This document shows, piece after piece, positions 44,384 through 53,196 of a stretch of DNA of 64,000 nt. The stretch lies in NCBI GenBank assembly GCA_965229335.1, contig OZ245874.1:5952001-6016000 (forward strand), written 5' to 3'. A program made the translations under genes and the position numbers. The notes below the pieces were generated by a model, which saw nothing but the letters and a program-made list of their open reading frames with translations, had not been told where the DNA came from and searched no databases. Every line of letters begins with the position of its first letter. The first letter of the stretch is position 1. This DNA comes from JAFKFH01 sp017307375 (GTDB taxonomy: Bacteria; Pseudomonadota; Alphaproteobacteria; Ferrovibrionales; Ferrovibrionaceae).

Positions 44384-45358
44384 ATGCGTTCCGCCGGCAC
44401 CACCCTCGACCGCCTGGCCTCGATGGCCGTGTTCGCCCGCGTGGTGGAAGCCAAGAGCTTTTCCGCCGCCGCCCGCCAGCTCGGGCTGTCGAAATCGGCC
44501 GTCTCCAAGCATGTCGCGCGACTCGAGGAGATCCTCGGCGCCCGCCTGCTGCAGCGCACGACCCGGCGGCTGGCCCTGACCGAGACGGGTACCGTCTTCC
44601 ATGCCCATTGCCTGCGGGTCGTGGCCGAGGCCGAGGAGGCCGAGGCGGCCGTCACCAACCTGACCGCCTCGCCGCGCGGGTTCCTGCGCATCTCGCTGCC
44701 GATGACGTTCGGACGGATGCATGTCGCCCCGCTGCTGCCCGACTTCATGGCGCGCTATCCGGACGTCAGCATCGAGGTCGCCCTGAACGACCGTGTCGTC
44801 GACCTCGTCGAAGAGGGGTTCGACGTCGCCATCCGCATCGCCTCGATGCCCGATTCGTCGCTGGTCGCCCGCAAGCTGGCGATCTGCCGTTTCGTCGTCT
44901 GCGCCGCGCCGAGCTATCTCGCTGCCCATGGCGAACCGCAGGTGCCGCAGGATCTGGCCGGCCATAACTGCCTGGGCTACTCCCACACGCCCACCACGAT
45001 GGACCAATGGGTGTTCGACGGGCCGAGCGGCCTGCAGTCGATCAAGGTTTCCCACAACCTGATCGGCAATAACGGCGAGATGCTGCGCGAAGCCTGCATC
45101 GCCGGCATCGGCATCATCCGTTCGCCCAGCTTCATCGTCGGTGACGCGCTGGCCGATGGCCGGCTGAAACCGCTGCTGTGCGACTTCGCCGTCCCGCCCC
45201 TGTCGATCAGCGCCGTCTACCCGTCGCGCCGCCATCTGACGCCGAAGGTTCGCGCCTTCATCGACTATTTCGCCGACGCCTATGCCGGCGAACCGACCTG
45301 GGACTGCTGGTTCACCCAGACGCCGTTCAAGCACGAGAGGCAGAAGGTTACCGCTTGA
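44384..45358 (+). CDS. LysR family transcriptional regulator
   Basis: A 324-residue regulator of the DntR/AaeR-like LysR subgroup. The helix-turn-helix lies at about 24-45 (FSAAARQLGLSKSAVSKHVA), and the effector domain shows GFLRISLPMTFGRMHVAPLL. The stop overlaps the start of the HXXEE gene by one base (TGATG), so the two are cotranscribed. The ATG 12 bases further in is an alternative start. Confidence 0.92.
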   Translation: MRSAGTTLDRLASMAVFARVVEAKSFSAAARQLGLSKSAVSKHVARLEEILGARLLQRTTRRLALTETGTVFHAHCLRVVAEAEEAEAAVTNLTASPRGFLRISLPMTFGRMHVAPLLPDFMARYPDVSIEVALNDRVVDLVEEGFDVAIRIASMPDSSLVARKLAICRFVVCAAPSYLAAHGEPQVPQDLAGHNCLGYSHTPTTMDQWVFDGPSGLQSIKVSHNLIGNNGEMLREACIAGIGIIRSPSFIVGDALADGRLKPLLCDFAVPPLSISAVYPSRRHLTPKVRAFIDYFADAYAGEPTWDCWFTQTPFKHERQKVTA

Positions 45359-45840
45359 TGCGCGAGGCGCTGTTTTCGTTCCGCCGGCTGATCTGGCTGA
45401 TGCCTGCCGTTTTTGCCGTGCATATCGTCGAGGAATATGGTGCCGGGTTCCCCGGCTGGGTCAGCGCGATGTTCGGCCAGCCGATGACGCCCGATACATT
45501 CCTGGTCAACAATGCGGCCTTCATGGTCATCCTGCTCGGGCTGACCGCCTGGGCGTCGGCCCGCCCCTCGGCCCTCTCCGCCTTCCTGCTGCTGTCCTGG
45601 GCGTCCGGCAATCTGTTCTGGAACTTCGTGTTCCATCTGGCCACCACGGCGATCTTCGACCGCTTCTCGCCCGGCCTGATCACCGCCACGCTGCTCTACC
45701 TGCCGGTCTCGGTGGCCGTTGCCTGGTCGGCCCTTGCCCAGCGCGTCCTGCCGACGGCGGCGTTCGTCGCCGCCTCGGCGATCGGCGCCGCGCTGATGCT
45801 CGGCGTGATCTGGGGCGGCCTCTACCACTTCGCCACCTGA
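45358..45840 (+). CDS. HXXEE domain membrane protein
   Basis: A 160-residue protein with about five hydrophobic helices and the namesake motif in VHIVEEYGAGFPGW (His-x-x-Glu-Glu), plus a second His-containing stretch FWNFVFHLATTAIF that completes the family pattern. The HXXEE family is uncharacterised; the His/Glu arrangement suggests metal binding or a membrane-embedded enzyme. Translationally coupled to the LysR gene. Confidence 0.82.
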   Translation: MREALFSFRRLIWLMPAVFAVHIVEEYGAGFPGWVSAMFGQPMTPDTFLVNNAAFMVILLGLTAWASARPSALSAFLLLSWASGNLFWNFVFHLATTAIFDRFSPGLITATLLYLPVSVAVAWSALAQRVLPTAAFVAASAIGAALMLGVIWGGLYHFAT

Positions 45841-45844
45841 GCCG

Positions 45845-46303
45845 TCAGGCCCGGGCCGGCGCCTCCTCATCCTCGTCGTCGTCATCGGCAAGGGTGAACA
45901 ACAGGGCCTTGGCCTGCATGTCCTCGACCCGCTCCTCGGCGTCGGCGATCGCATCCTCGAGCGCGGCGACGGTGTCGCGGGCGGTCGCGACCTCCTCCTC
46001 GATCACCGCCAGGGCCATCATCCGCGCTGCCTCCAGCGCGCTGGCATCGGGGGACGGCGCCGACCAGTCGGTGATCACACCGATGCGTTTGGCAAAACGC
46101 CGGACGGTGGAAACCGTGGGAAACCGGCCGAGCAGCGCGCCGCAACCCGCGGCCGCGACCTGCCAGGCATCATCGTCGCGGCTGGCCTGCAGCCCGTCGC
46201 GCACGAAAGCGTCGCCTTCCGGCTGCCAGCCGAAAGCGGCAAATTCCTCGGCGCTGGCCTCGATCGGCTCCACCATCGGCGCCTGGTCCTGTTGGTCGCT
46301 CAT
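45845..46303 (-). CDS. Acidic hypothetical protein
   Basis: A 152-residue unrecognised protein. The N-terminal half has FAAFGWQPEGDAFVRDGLQA and a possible helix-turn-helix-like segment (PTVSTVRRFAKRIGVIT); the second half is a long helix (EEEVATARDTVAALEDAIAD) ending in an acidic run DDDDEDEE. The ATG at 46303 is chosen because AGGGA sits nine bases upstream; an ATG at 46312 abuts that site. Probably cotranscribed with the exported protein encoded upstream. Confidence 0.65.
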   Translation of the reverse strand: MSDQQDQAPMVEPIEASAEEFAAFGWQPEGDAFVRDGLQASRDDDAWQVAAAGCGALLGRFPTVSTVRRFAKRIGVITDWSAPSPDASALEAARMMALAVIEEEVATARDTVAALEDAIADAEERVEDMQAKALLFTLADDDDEDEEAPARA

Positions 46304-46315
46304 CTCGATCATTCC

Positions 46316-46819
46316 CTATTTCGGCGCCGAACAAGGCACGACGTTCGGTTCGATATAGCGCCGGGTGATCTCGACCTGACGCTGGAAGGCCTGCCAGCCT
46401 TCGGCCTCGATCTGGTCCATCACCCGCATGGCGGCGATGCATTCACCATCGCTCATCTCGCGGCCCTGATAAACCGAGATGATCGCGCCGTCCATCTGGC
46501 GTTCGACCGCCTTGCGGTCGGGATAGTTGCGCTGCAGCGCCAGGCGGCGGATCTCCAGTTCGCTCTGGATCTTGGCGGCGTATGCGTCGTCGAAGCTGCG
46601 GAAATTGGCCAGGGCCTCGGCCGCGGTATCGCCTGCGGCGGCGAAGTTGCGCCGGGCGCAGGCCTTCAGCACCTCGCGGATGTCGACGCCTGTCCGCACG
46701 ACCGCCTCGGCGTTGACCTCGTCGGGCTTCAGGCAACCCGGTCGATTCTGCGCCACCGCCACCGCCGGCTGAACCAGCAGCAGCAGGATGGCGAGGCGGC
46801 GGCACCAGCGGTCGGACAT
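46316..46819 (-). CDS. Exported hypothetical protein
   Basis: A 167-residue protein with a signal peptide (MSDRWCRRLAILLLLVQPAV, cleavage probably near AVAVAQ). The mature part is helical with Cys residues at PGCLK, KACARR, GECIAA and PCSAP that could form disulfides in the periplasm. ATGGAGGC before the ATG at 46819 supports this start over longer frames. I do not recognise a family. Confidence 0.65.
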   Translation of the reverse strand: MSDRWCRRLAILLLLVQPAVAVAQNRPGCLKPDEVNAEAVVRTGVDIREVLKACARRNFAAAGDTAAEALANFRSFDDAYAAKIQSELEIRRLALQRNYPDRKAVERQMDGAIISVYQGREMSDGECIAAMRVMDQIEAEGWQAFQRQVEITRRYIEPNVVPCSAPK

Positions 46820-46969
46820 GCCTCCATCATACCGGAGGCCGCTTGCCGCCAGTAAGAACATAATTAATGTGTTTAATATTCTGCCGATGCGTATCGAGTG
46901 TGTTTTTTGTTGAATACCGTCGACCGGCATGGAAATTTACGCGCCAGTCCAACCAGGAAGGGATCACCC

Positions 46970-47998
46970 ATGCGTACGACGTCGATGTTTACCGCGGCCA
47001 AGCGGCTGGCCGCCGGGCTCGGGCTCGCGGCGTTGCTGGCCGGCCCCGCCGCGGCACAGGACAAGAAAGTCGAGATCCTGAACGTCTCCTACGACGTCGC
47101 CCGCGAACTCTACGCCCAGCTCAATCCGGTCTTCGTCGCCGCCTGGAAGGCCAAGTCGGGCGAAACCCTCGACATCAAGCAGAGCCATGGCGGCTCGTCG
47201 CGTCAGGCGCGCGCGATCATCGAGGGGCTCAAGGCCGACGTCGTCACCTTCAACCAGGTGCTCGACATCGACGTGCTGGCCCAGCGCGGCTTCGTCGCCG
47301 CCGACTGGAAGAAGCGGCTGCCCAACAATGCCTCGCCCTACTACTCGCTGCCCTCGTTCCTGGTGCGCAAGGGCAACCCGAAGAACGTCAAGGACTGGAA
47401 CGACCTGATCCGCAAGGATGTCCAGTCGGTGTTCCCGAACCCGAAGACCTCGGGCAATTCGCGCTACACCTACCTCGCCGCCTATGCCTACGCGCTGGAA
47501 ACCAACGGGCGCGACCAGGAGAAGGCCAAGGAATTCGTGCGCCAGCTGTTCGCCAACGTCCCGGTCTTCGACACCGGCGGGCGGGCGGCGACCACGACCT
47601 TCGTCGAGCGCGAGATCGGCGACGTGCTGATCACCTTCGAGGCCGAAACCAACGGCATCCGCCGTGAGTACGGCAACGACAAGTTCGATCTCGTCACCCC
47701 TTCGACCTCGCTGCTGGCCGAATTCCCGGTCGCCGTGGTCGACAAGGTCGCCGACCAGCGCGGCACCAAGGCCGTCGCCACCGCCTATCTCGAATGGCTC
47801 TACAGCCCCGAGGCCCAGGATATGCTGGCCAAGAACTTCAACCGCGTGAACGACAAGGCGGTGATGGAACGCAACGCCGCGCTGTTCCCGGCGGTCAAGC
47901 TGCTGCGCGTCGAAGACGTCTTCGGATCGTGGGAAGAGATCCAGAAGGTGCATTTCGGCGACGGCGGGGTGCTTGACCAGATCTACGCCAAGCGCTAA
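46970..47998 (+). CDS. Sulfate ABC transporter substrate-binding protein
   Basis: A 342-residue periplasmic binding protein of the Sbp/CysP class. After a signal peptide (about 1-29, ending AAAQ) it reads ILNVSYDVARELYAQLNPVF, then KQSHGGSSRQARAIIEGL, both diagnostic for sulfate/thiosulfate binding. AGGAAGGG precedes the ATG; the in-frame upstream start has no such site. Upstream (46855-46915) the DNA is AT-rich and probably holds the promoter. Followed ten bases later by cysT. Confidence 0.93.
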   Translation: MRTTSMFTAAKRLAAGLGLAALLAGPAAAQDKKVEILNVSYDVARELYAQLNPVFVAAWKAKSGETLDIKQSHGGSSRQARAIIEGLKADVVTFNQVLDIDVLAQRGFVAADWKKRLPNNASPYYSLPSFLVRKGNPKNVKDWNDLIRKDVQSVFPNPKTSGNSRYTYLAAYAYALETNGRDQEKAKEFVRQLFANVPVFDTGGRAATTTFVEREIGDVLITFEAETNGIRREYGNDKFDLVTPSTSLLAEFPVAVVDKVADQRGTKAVATAYLEWLYSPEAQDMLAKNFNRVNDKAVMERNAALFPAVKLLRVEDVFGSWEEIQKVHFGDGGVLDQIYAKR

Positions 47999-48007
47999 CC
48001 CCATCGC

Positions 48008-48871
48008 ATGAACGCTAGCGCCCCGGCACGGCAGGGGACCGGGGCGCGGCAGCGCTCGGTGCTGCCTGGTTTCTCCCTGGCCATGGGCATCACCCTCGGC
48101 TATGTCGGGCTCGTCGTGCTGTTGCCGCTCGCCGCGCTGAGCTGGCGGGCGGCAGGGCTGGGCCTCGACGATTTCTGGCGCATCGTGTCCGGCCCGCGCG
48201 CGGTCGCCTCGTACCTGCTGACGCTGCGCGCCGCCTTCTTCGCCACCATCCTGACCGTTCTCTACGGCCTGCTGATGGCCTGGGTGCTGGTGCGCTACCG
48301 CTTTCCCGGGCGCCGGCTGGTCGATGCGGCGATGGACCTGCCCTTCGCGCTGCCGACCGCGGTCGCCGGCATCGCCCTGACCGCGCTCTATGCCAAGAAC
48401 GGCTGGCTCGGCCAGCCGCTGGCGGATCTCGGCATCAGCGTCGCCTACACCCAGGTCGGCGTGTCGATCGCGATGGCTTTCGTCAGCGTCCCGTTCGTGG
48501 TCCGCACGGTCCAACCGGTGCTGGAAGACCTCGACCCCGAGGTCGAGGAGGCGGCCCGCTCGCTCGGCGCGACCGACTGGCAGGTCTTCGCCCGCGTGAT
48601 CCTGCCGGCGATCACCCCGGCGCTGATGGCGGGGGGATCGCTGGCCTTCGCCCGCTGCCTGGGCGAGTTCGGGGGGGTGATCTTCATCGCCGGCAACCTG
48701 CCGTTCAAGACCGAGATCACCGCGCTGCTGATCTTCATCCGGCTCGAGGAATACGACTATCCGGCAGCGGCCGCGATCGCCCTGGTCGTGCTGGCCTCGG
48801 CGCTGGCCATGCTGCTGGTGATCAACACGCTGCAGGGGCTGAACCGCCGCTGGGCGGAGCCGCGGTCATGA
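48008..48871 (+). CDS. cysT: Sulfate ABC transporter permease CysT
   Basis: A 287-residue inner-membrane permease with about six helices. It has the CysT-type opening VLPGFSLAMGITLGYVGLVV and the EAA loop EEAARSLGATDWQVFARVIL. It pairs with CysW. Its end overlaps the cysW start by four bases (ATGA). Confidence 0.94.
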   Translation: MNASAPARQGTGARQRSVLPGFSLAMGITLGYVGLVVLLPLAALSWRAAGLGLDDFWRIVSGPRAVASYLLTLRAAFFATILTVLYGLLMAWVLVRYRFPGRRLVDAAMDLPFALPTAVAGIALTALYAKNGWLGQPLADLGISVAYTQVGVSIAMAFVSVPFVVRTVQPVLEDLDPEVEEAARSLGATDWQVFARVILPAITPALMAGGSLAFARCLGEFGGVIFIAGNLPFKTEITALLIFIRLEEYDYPAAAAIALVVLASALAMLLVINTLQGLNRRWAEPRS

Positions 48872-49725
48872 CCGCCCTCTATCGACCCGGCCGCAGCGAA
48901 AGCCCGCTCGCCCGCCGGATGCTGATCGGCCTGGCGCTGGCCATGACCGCGCTGATGATCGGCCTGCCGGTCGTCATCGTCTTCGAGCAGGCCTTCGCCA
49001 AGGGCGTCGCGGTCTACGCCGCCTCGCTGACCAACCCCGACACGCTGCACGCGATGATCCTGACCCTGATCGTCGCGGCCGTCGCCGTGCCGGTCAACAT
49101 CGCCTTCGGCATCGCCGCGGCCTGGACCATCGCCAAGTTCGACTTTCCGCTCAAGCGCCTGCTGGTCTCGATCATCGAACTGCCGTTCTCGGTATCGCCG
49201 ATCGTCGCCGGCGTGTCCTATCTGATGATGTACGGGGGGCAGAGCCCGATCGGCACCTGGCTCGAGGCCCACGGCATCAGCCTGATGTTCCAGCCGGCGG
49301 GAATCGTGCTGGTGACGATCTTCGTAACCTCGCCTTTCGTCGCCCGCGAGTTGCTGCCGCTGATGGAAGCGCAGGGCCGCGAGGAGGAGGAAGCCGCCGC
49401 GGTGCTCGGCGCCCGCGGCCTGGCCATCCTGTGGCGGGTCACCCTGCCCAATGTGCGCTGGGCGCTGCTTTATGGCGCGGTACTCTGTGCCGCCAGGGCC
49501 ATCGGCGAATTCGGCGCCGTCTCGGTGGTATCGGGCAACGTGCGCGGCGAGACCAACACCCTGCCCCTTCACATCGAGGTGCTCTATCACGACTATAACG
49601 TGGTCGGCGCCTTCGCCGCGGCGACCGTGCTGACGCTGTTTGCCCTGGTCGGGCTGCTGGCCCAGACCATCCTGGCCATGCGCATGGAGGCGCGGGAAGG
49701 GCGCAACCCGACCGGCGCGCATTGA
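48868..49725 (+). CDS. cysW: Sulfate ABC transporter permease CysW
   Basis: A 285-residue permease with about six helices and the EAA loop EEEAAAVLGARGLAILWRVT. CysW-type signatures are FEQAFAKGVAVYAASL and GEFGAVSVVSGNVRGETNTL. The expected cysA ATPase is not next to it: after cysW comes a sigma factor gene. The importer must use an ATPase encoded elsewhere. Confidence 0.94.
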   Translation: MTALYRPGRSESPLARRMLIGLALAMTALMIGLPVVIVFEQAFAKGVAVYAASLTNPDTLHAMILTLIVAAVAVPVNIAFGIAAAWTIAKFDFPLKRLLVSIIELPFSVSPIVAGVSYLMMYGGQSPIGTWLEAHGISLMFQPAGIVLVTIFVTSPFVARELLPLMEAQGREEEEAAAVLGARGLAILWRVTLPNVRWALLYGAVLCAARAIGEFGAVSVVSGNVRGETNTLPLHIEVLYHDYNVVGAFAAATVLTLFALVGLLAQTILAMRMEAREGRNPTGAH

Positions 49726-49784
49726 TCGATCGACGCCGGAAGATTTTTTTCGGCGGTCGGGGATGAATTGGGATCCGGCGGGCG

Positions 49785-49790
49785 TATACT
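49785..49790 (+). promoter_or_regulatory. Possible -10 hexamer immediately upstream of the sigma factor start
   Basis: TATACT ends four bases before the ATG at 49795, and no Shine-Dalgarno sequence precedes that ATG. If used, transcription would begin at about the start codon, giving a leaderless message. No good -35 element is visible at 17 bases, so this is tentative. Confidence 0.25.
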
Positions 49791-49794
49791 GGTC

Positions 49795-50337
49795 ATGACC
49801 AATCGTGCCGCCCCTTTCGACGTCCTGGCCCAGATCGGCCCCTTGCGCCGATATGCCCGGTCGCTTGCCCGCAGCGAGGCGGATGCGGAGGATCTCGTCC
49901 AGGACGCGCTGCTCCGCGCCTACGAAAAGCGCGGCACGTTCCACGCCGGCCAGAACCTCAAGGTCTGGCTGATGTCGATCCTGCACAACCTGTTCGTCAG
50001 CCAGTGGCGTCGCGGCAAGGTCGAGGCCTCGAGGCTGGCCCATGTCCAGGCGATGGCCGAACCCGCCGCCGCCCCGGCCCAGGACCATGCGGTGCGGCTG
50101 AGCCAGATCCGCGAAGCCTTCGTGGCCTTGTCCGACGAACAGCGCGCCGCCTTGCATCTCGTGGCCATCGAGGGGCTGTCCTACCAGGAAGCCGCCGATT
50201 CGCTGGGGGTGCCGCTCGGCACGCTGATGTCGCGGCTGGGCCGGGCCCGCGCGGCGCTGAGGATGATGGAGGAGCAGGGATCGGGGACGGCCCCGGTTCG
50301 CCTGCGCATCGTCGGAGGGTCCGATGAACCAGCCTGA
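49795..50337 (+). CDS. ECF-type RNA polymerase sigma factor
   Basis: A 180-residue sigma-70 family protein with region 2 (about 15-80; EADAEDLVQDALLRAYEKR, LKVWLMSILHNLFVSQWRR) and region 4 (about 108-165; LSDEQRAALHLVAIEGLSYQ, LGVPLGTLMSRLGRAR). This is the minimal two-region ECF layout. Its 3' end overlaps the anti-sigma gene by 14 bases. The start at 49795 gives the usual length; a TTG at 49768 is also in frame. Target genes are unknown. Confidence 0.92.
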   Translation: MTNRAAPFDVLAQIGPLRRYARSLARSEADAEDLVQDALLRAYEKRGTFHAGQNLKVWLMSILHNLFVSQWRRGKVEASRLAHVQAMAEPAAAPAQDHAVRLSQIREAFVALSDEQRAALHLVAIEGLSYQEAADSLGVPLGTLMSRLGRARAALRMMEEQGSGTAPVRLRIVGGSDEPA

Positions 50338-51100
50338 TGAACCGATTTCCGAGTTCGACCTGCATGCCTATGTCGACGACCAGCTCGACCCGGCACGCCG
50401 GATCGAGGTCGAGGATTTCCTGGCCCGGCACCCGGCGCGGGCGGCCGAGGTGATGGCCGATCTGCGCAGCCGCGACGCGCTGCGCCTGGCCATGCCGGCA
50501 CCGGCCAGCCCGGCACCGGAGCTGACCGTGGCCGCCGGCCGTCGTTTGGCGCGCGCCTTGGCCGGCCAGCGCCTGTTCGCGCGATTTCGACGGGTGGCGG
50601 CGGTAGCGGCGTTCCTTGCCATCGGCTGGTTTGCGCATGCGGAACTGGCCCCGCTCGGGGTAGGCAATTCGATCGCCTCGCCCAAGCCGCCTGCCTTCGT
50701 CGACGACGCGCTGATGTCGCATCGCACCGCCCAGCTGCGTGCCGGGCTGCACTCGTTCCATGCCGTTGTCGATTACGATCGCGAGGAACTGGGCACGGCG
50801 ACGGGCATTGCCCTGCCCGACCTGCCGCGCGACTGGACGATCCGCGACGTTCAGCTCGTACCCGCCAGCTCGGGGCCGAGCGTCGAGGTCGAGCTCGCTG
50901 CCGGCCGCGCCGGCAGCATGTCGCTCTATGCCGTCCGGTCGGACGCGTTTCGGGTGATCAACCCGACGCCGCTGCGCAAGGGTGACGAAGCCGTCGTCTA
51001 CTGGCAGATGGGCGAACATGCCTACGCGCTGACCGGCGGCAGCACCGCCGCGGAGACCATCGCGCAGGCCGCCGAGCAGCTTGCCGCCAGCCTGCACTGA
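50324..51100 (+). CDS. Membrane-anchored anti-sigma factor
   Basis: A 258-residue protein beginning with an anti-sigma-like cytoplasmic helical domain (LHAYVDDQLDPARRIEVEDF, about 13-32), then a single membrane helix (about 88-106; RVAAVAAFLAIGWFAH) and a periplasmic domain of about 150 residues. No His-x3-Cys-x2-Cys zinc motif is present, so it is not a ZAS-type. It overlaps the ECF gene and should sequester that sigma factor. Confidence 0.88.
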   Translation: MNQPDEPISEFDLHAYVDDQLDPARRIEVEDFLARHPARAAEVMADLRSRDALRLAMPAPASPAPELTVAAGRRLARALAGQRLFARFRRVAAVAAFLAIGWFAHAELAPLGVGNSIASPKPPAFVDDALMSHRTAQLRAGLHSFHAVVDYDREELGTATGIALPDLPRDWTIRDVQLVPASSGPSVEVELAAGRAGSMSLYAVRSDAFRVINPTPLRKGDEAVVYWQMGEHAYALTGGSTAAETIAQAAEQLAASLH

Positions 51101-51124
51101 GCATAACGGAGGATTTGAAGCGTC

Positions 51125-51844
51125 ATGAACTCCCCCCACTACGCCTGGAACACGAGCGCCGCGGGCACCGACCGCGCGCTGTTCGACGAAGGGCTGCGGC
51201 GGCATATGCTGCGGGTCTACAACTACATGGGCCTGGGCCTCGCGCTGACGGGCCTCGTGGCGTTCGTCGTCGGCACCACCCCGGCGCTGTTCGTGCCGAT
51301 CTTCTCGACCCCGCTGAAATGGGTCGTGATGCTGGCGCCGCTGGCCTTCGTCTTCTTCCTGTCCTTCCGCATCCACGCGATCTCGGCCGCCACGGCCCAG
51401 ACCCTGTTCTGGGTGTTCTGCGCGGTGATGGGCCTGTCGCTGGCGTCGGTATTCCTGATCTATACCGGCGTGTCGATCGCGCGGACCTTCTTCATCACCG
51501 CGGTGATGTTCGGCGCGACCAGCCTGTACGGCTACACGACCAAGCGCGACCTGTCGAAGATGGGTTCGTTCCTGATGATGGGCCTGATCGGCATCGTCAT
51601 CGCCAGCCTGGTCAACATCTTCCTCGGCTCGACGATGCTGCAGTTCGTCATTTCGGTGATCGGCGTGATCGTGTTCACCGGCCTGACCGCCTACGACACC
51701 CAGTCGATCAAGGAGCAGTACGCCGAGAACTACGATGCCGAATCGACCCAGAAGATGGCGGTGTTCGGCGCATTGTCGCTGTACCTGAACTTCATCAACC
51801 TGTTCCAGATCCTGCTGAGCTTCACCGGCCAGCGCGAAGAGTAA
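51125..51844 (+). CDS. Bax inhibitor-1/YccA family membrane protein
   Basis: A 239-residue protein with about seven transmembrane helices and the family features MLRVYNYMGLGLALTGLVAF near the N-terminus and FTGLTAYDTQSIKEQY near the C-terminus with conserved Asp. Members act as pH-sensitive calcium leak channels or modulate the FtsH protease. AACGGAGG precedes the ATG. It lies 24 bases after the anti-sigma gene and may be cotranscribed with it. Confidence 0.94.
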   Translation: MNSPHYAWNTSAAGTDRALFDEGLRRHMLRVYNYMGLGLALTGLVAFVVGTTPALFVPIFSTPLKWVVMLAPLAFVFFLSFRIHAISAATAQTLFWVFCAVMGLSLASVFLIYTGVSIARTFFITAVMFGATSLYGYTTKRDLSKMGSFLMMGLIGIVIASLVNIFLGSTMLQFVISVIGVIVFTGLTAYDTQSIKEQYAENYDAESTQKMAVFGALSLYLNFINLFQILLSFTGQREE

Positions 51845-51860
51845 CGCTCGGCTCCCTCCT

Positions 51861-51890
51861 GGTGCGGCGGGCGGACGCGGCCGCCGCACC
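51861..51890 (+). other. First of two consecutive hairpins after the BI-1 gene
   Basis: GGTGCGGCGG and CCGCCGCACC are perfect ten-base arms around a ten-base loop, 16 bases after the stop codon. No T-run follows. Its arms are also partly complementary to the second hairpin. Confidence 0.6.
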
Positions 51891-51899
51891 GGCTGAGCA

Positions 51900-51958
51900 C
51901 CGCACCGGCGGACCTGGGGCAAGTCCCCAACTCCAGGCCCGCCGGTGCGGAGGCTTTT
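51900..51958 (+). terminator. Long-stem terminator of the BI-1 transcript
   Basis: CCGCACCGGCGG (51900-51911) pairs with CCGCCGGTGCGG (51939-51950), with an internal CCTGG/CCAGG extension of the stem; AGGCTTTT follows. The T-run overlaps the stop codon of the convergent glycosyltransferase gene. Confidence 0.75.
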
Positions 51959-53196
51959 CACGGGGCCGCGGCCACGCGGCCCCGCGCTATTCCGGCAAGC
52001 AGGTCGGTAAAGGCCGGCCGCACGACCCGGTTGAAATCGAAGCGTTCCTGCACTGACTTGCGCGCATTTCGTCCCAGCGCGGCGTGGTCGCCACGCTCGG
52101 CCAGGACGCCGGCTACCTTGGCCGCCAGCGCCTCGGCATCGTGAAAATCGACCAGCAGGCCATTTTGCCCGTCGGCCAGCACCTCGCGCACCGGCGCCGT
52201 GTCCGAGCCGACGACGATGCAGCCGGCCGACATGGCCTCGAGCATCGACCAGGACAGCACGAAGGGGAACGTCAGATAGACGTGTACCGACGAGATCTGC
52301 AAGACGGCAAGATAGGTTTCGTAGCGCACACGTCCGAGGAAATGGACACGCGACAGGTCGAGGCGATCGCCCAGTTCCTCCAGCATCACCTCGCGGAACG
52401 AACGACCGGAAGGATGGCGGCCGCCATAGGACACGTCATCGGCCCCGACGATCAGCACGCGGGCATGCGGCCGCCGCGTCAGCAGCGCGGGCAAGGCCCG
52501 CATGAAGACGTGGAAGCCCCGATAGGGTTCGAGGCTGCGCGACACGTAGGTCACGACCTCGTCGGCGCGGGTCAGCCTGGTCGTGTCGTCCAGCGCGACG
52601 ACGGCATCGTCGCGCGGTGCCGCGACCGCCGTGTCGATACCTTCGTGAATGCAGAAGATGCGGGGCCGGTAGAGCGCCGGAAACTGACGGCGCTGCCATT
52701 CGGTCGGGGTATGCCCCCAGTCGCAGGCGGTCAGGCCGAGCAGATTGATCGAATTCTTGATCCTGAGACGCGGCGCGTCGTCATCGCGAACCGGGTAGAC
52801 CGGATCGAAGCCGACATCGGCGCCATCGACGCCGTAGAAGAACTCGAAGTAGCCGACCAGCGGCACGTCCGGCCAGACATCCTTGACGAACAGGGTTTCG
52901 CCCCAGCCATTGTGGCCGACGACGATATCGGGGCGAAAGCCACCCGCGGCGAGGCGCTTGCAGGCCCGCCAGACCGCCTGGCCGTTGAGGACGGCGCCTT
53001 CGAGGTCGCGGACATAGTGGTGGACGTCCTTCGTCGGGGGACGGGCGGGCTGGTACTCGACCCGGATAACGCCCTGCAACCGGTTGGGATTGGGCTGCGT
53101 CACGAACACCACCCTGTTGGCCGGGTCAGCGGCGAGGTGGCGGGCGATATTCTTGTACTGTCCGGGAAAATTCTGGTGAAGGAACAGGTAATTCAT
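51958..53196 (-). CDS. Glycosyltransferase family 4 protein
   Basis: A 412-residue cytoplasmic GT-B glycosyltransferase. The N-terminal domain starts YLFLHQNFPGQYKNIARHL; the donor-binding C-terminal domain contains SLEPYRGFHVFMRALPALL, LGRVRYETYLAVLQ and EAMSAGCIVVGSDTAPVREV with its conserved Glu. The ATG at 53196 is favoured; a GTG at 53208 is in frame. It likely builds a surface polysaccharide. The sugar is unknown. Confidence 0.92.
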   Translation of the reverse strand: MNYLFLHQNFPGQYKNIARHLAADPANRVVFVTQPNPNRLQGVIRVEYQPARPPTKDVHHYVRDLEGAVLNGQAVWRACKRLAAGGFRPDIVVGHNGWGETLFVKDVWPDVPLVGYFEFFYGVDGADVGFDPVYPVRDDDAPRLRIKNSINLLGLTACDWGHTPTEWQRRQFPALYRPRIFCIHEGIDTAVAAPRDDAVVALDDTTRLTRADEVVTYVSRSLEPYRGFHVFMRALPALLTRRPHARVLIVGADDVSYGGRHPSGRSFREVMLEELGDRLDLSRVHFLGRVRYETYLAVLQISSVHVYLTFPFVLSWSMLEAMSAGCIVVGSDTAPVREVLADGQNGLLVDFHDAEALAAKVAGVLAERGDHAALGRNARKSVQERFDFNRVVRPAFTDLLAGIARGRVAAAP

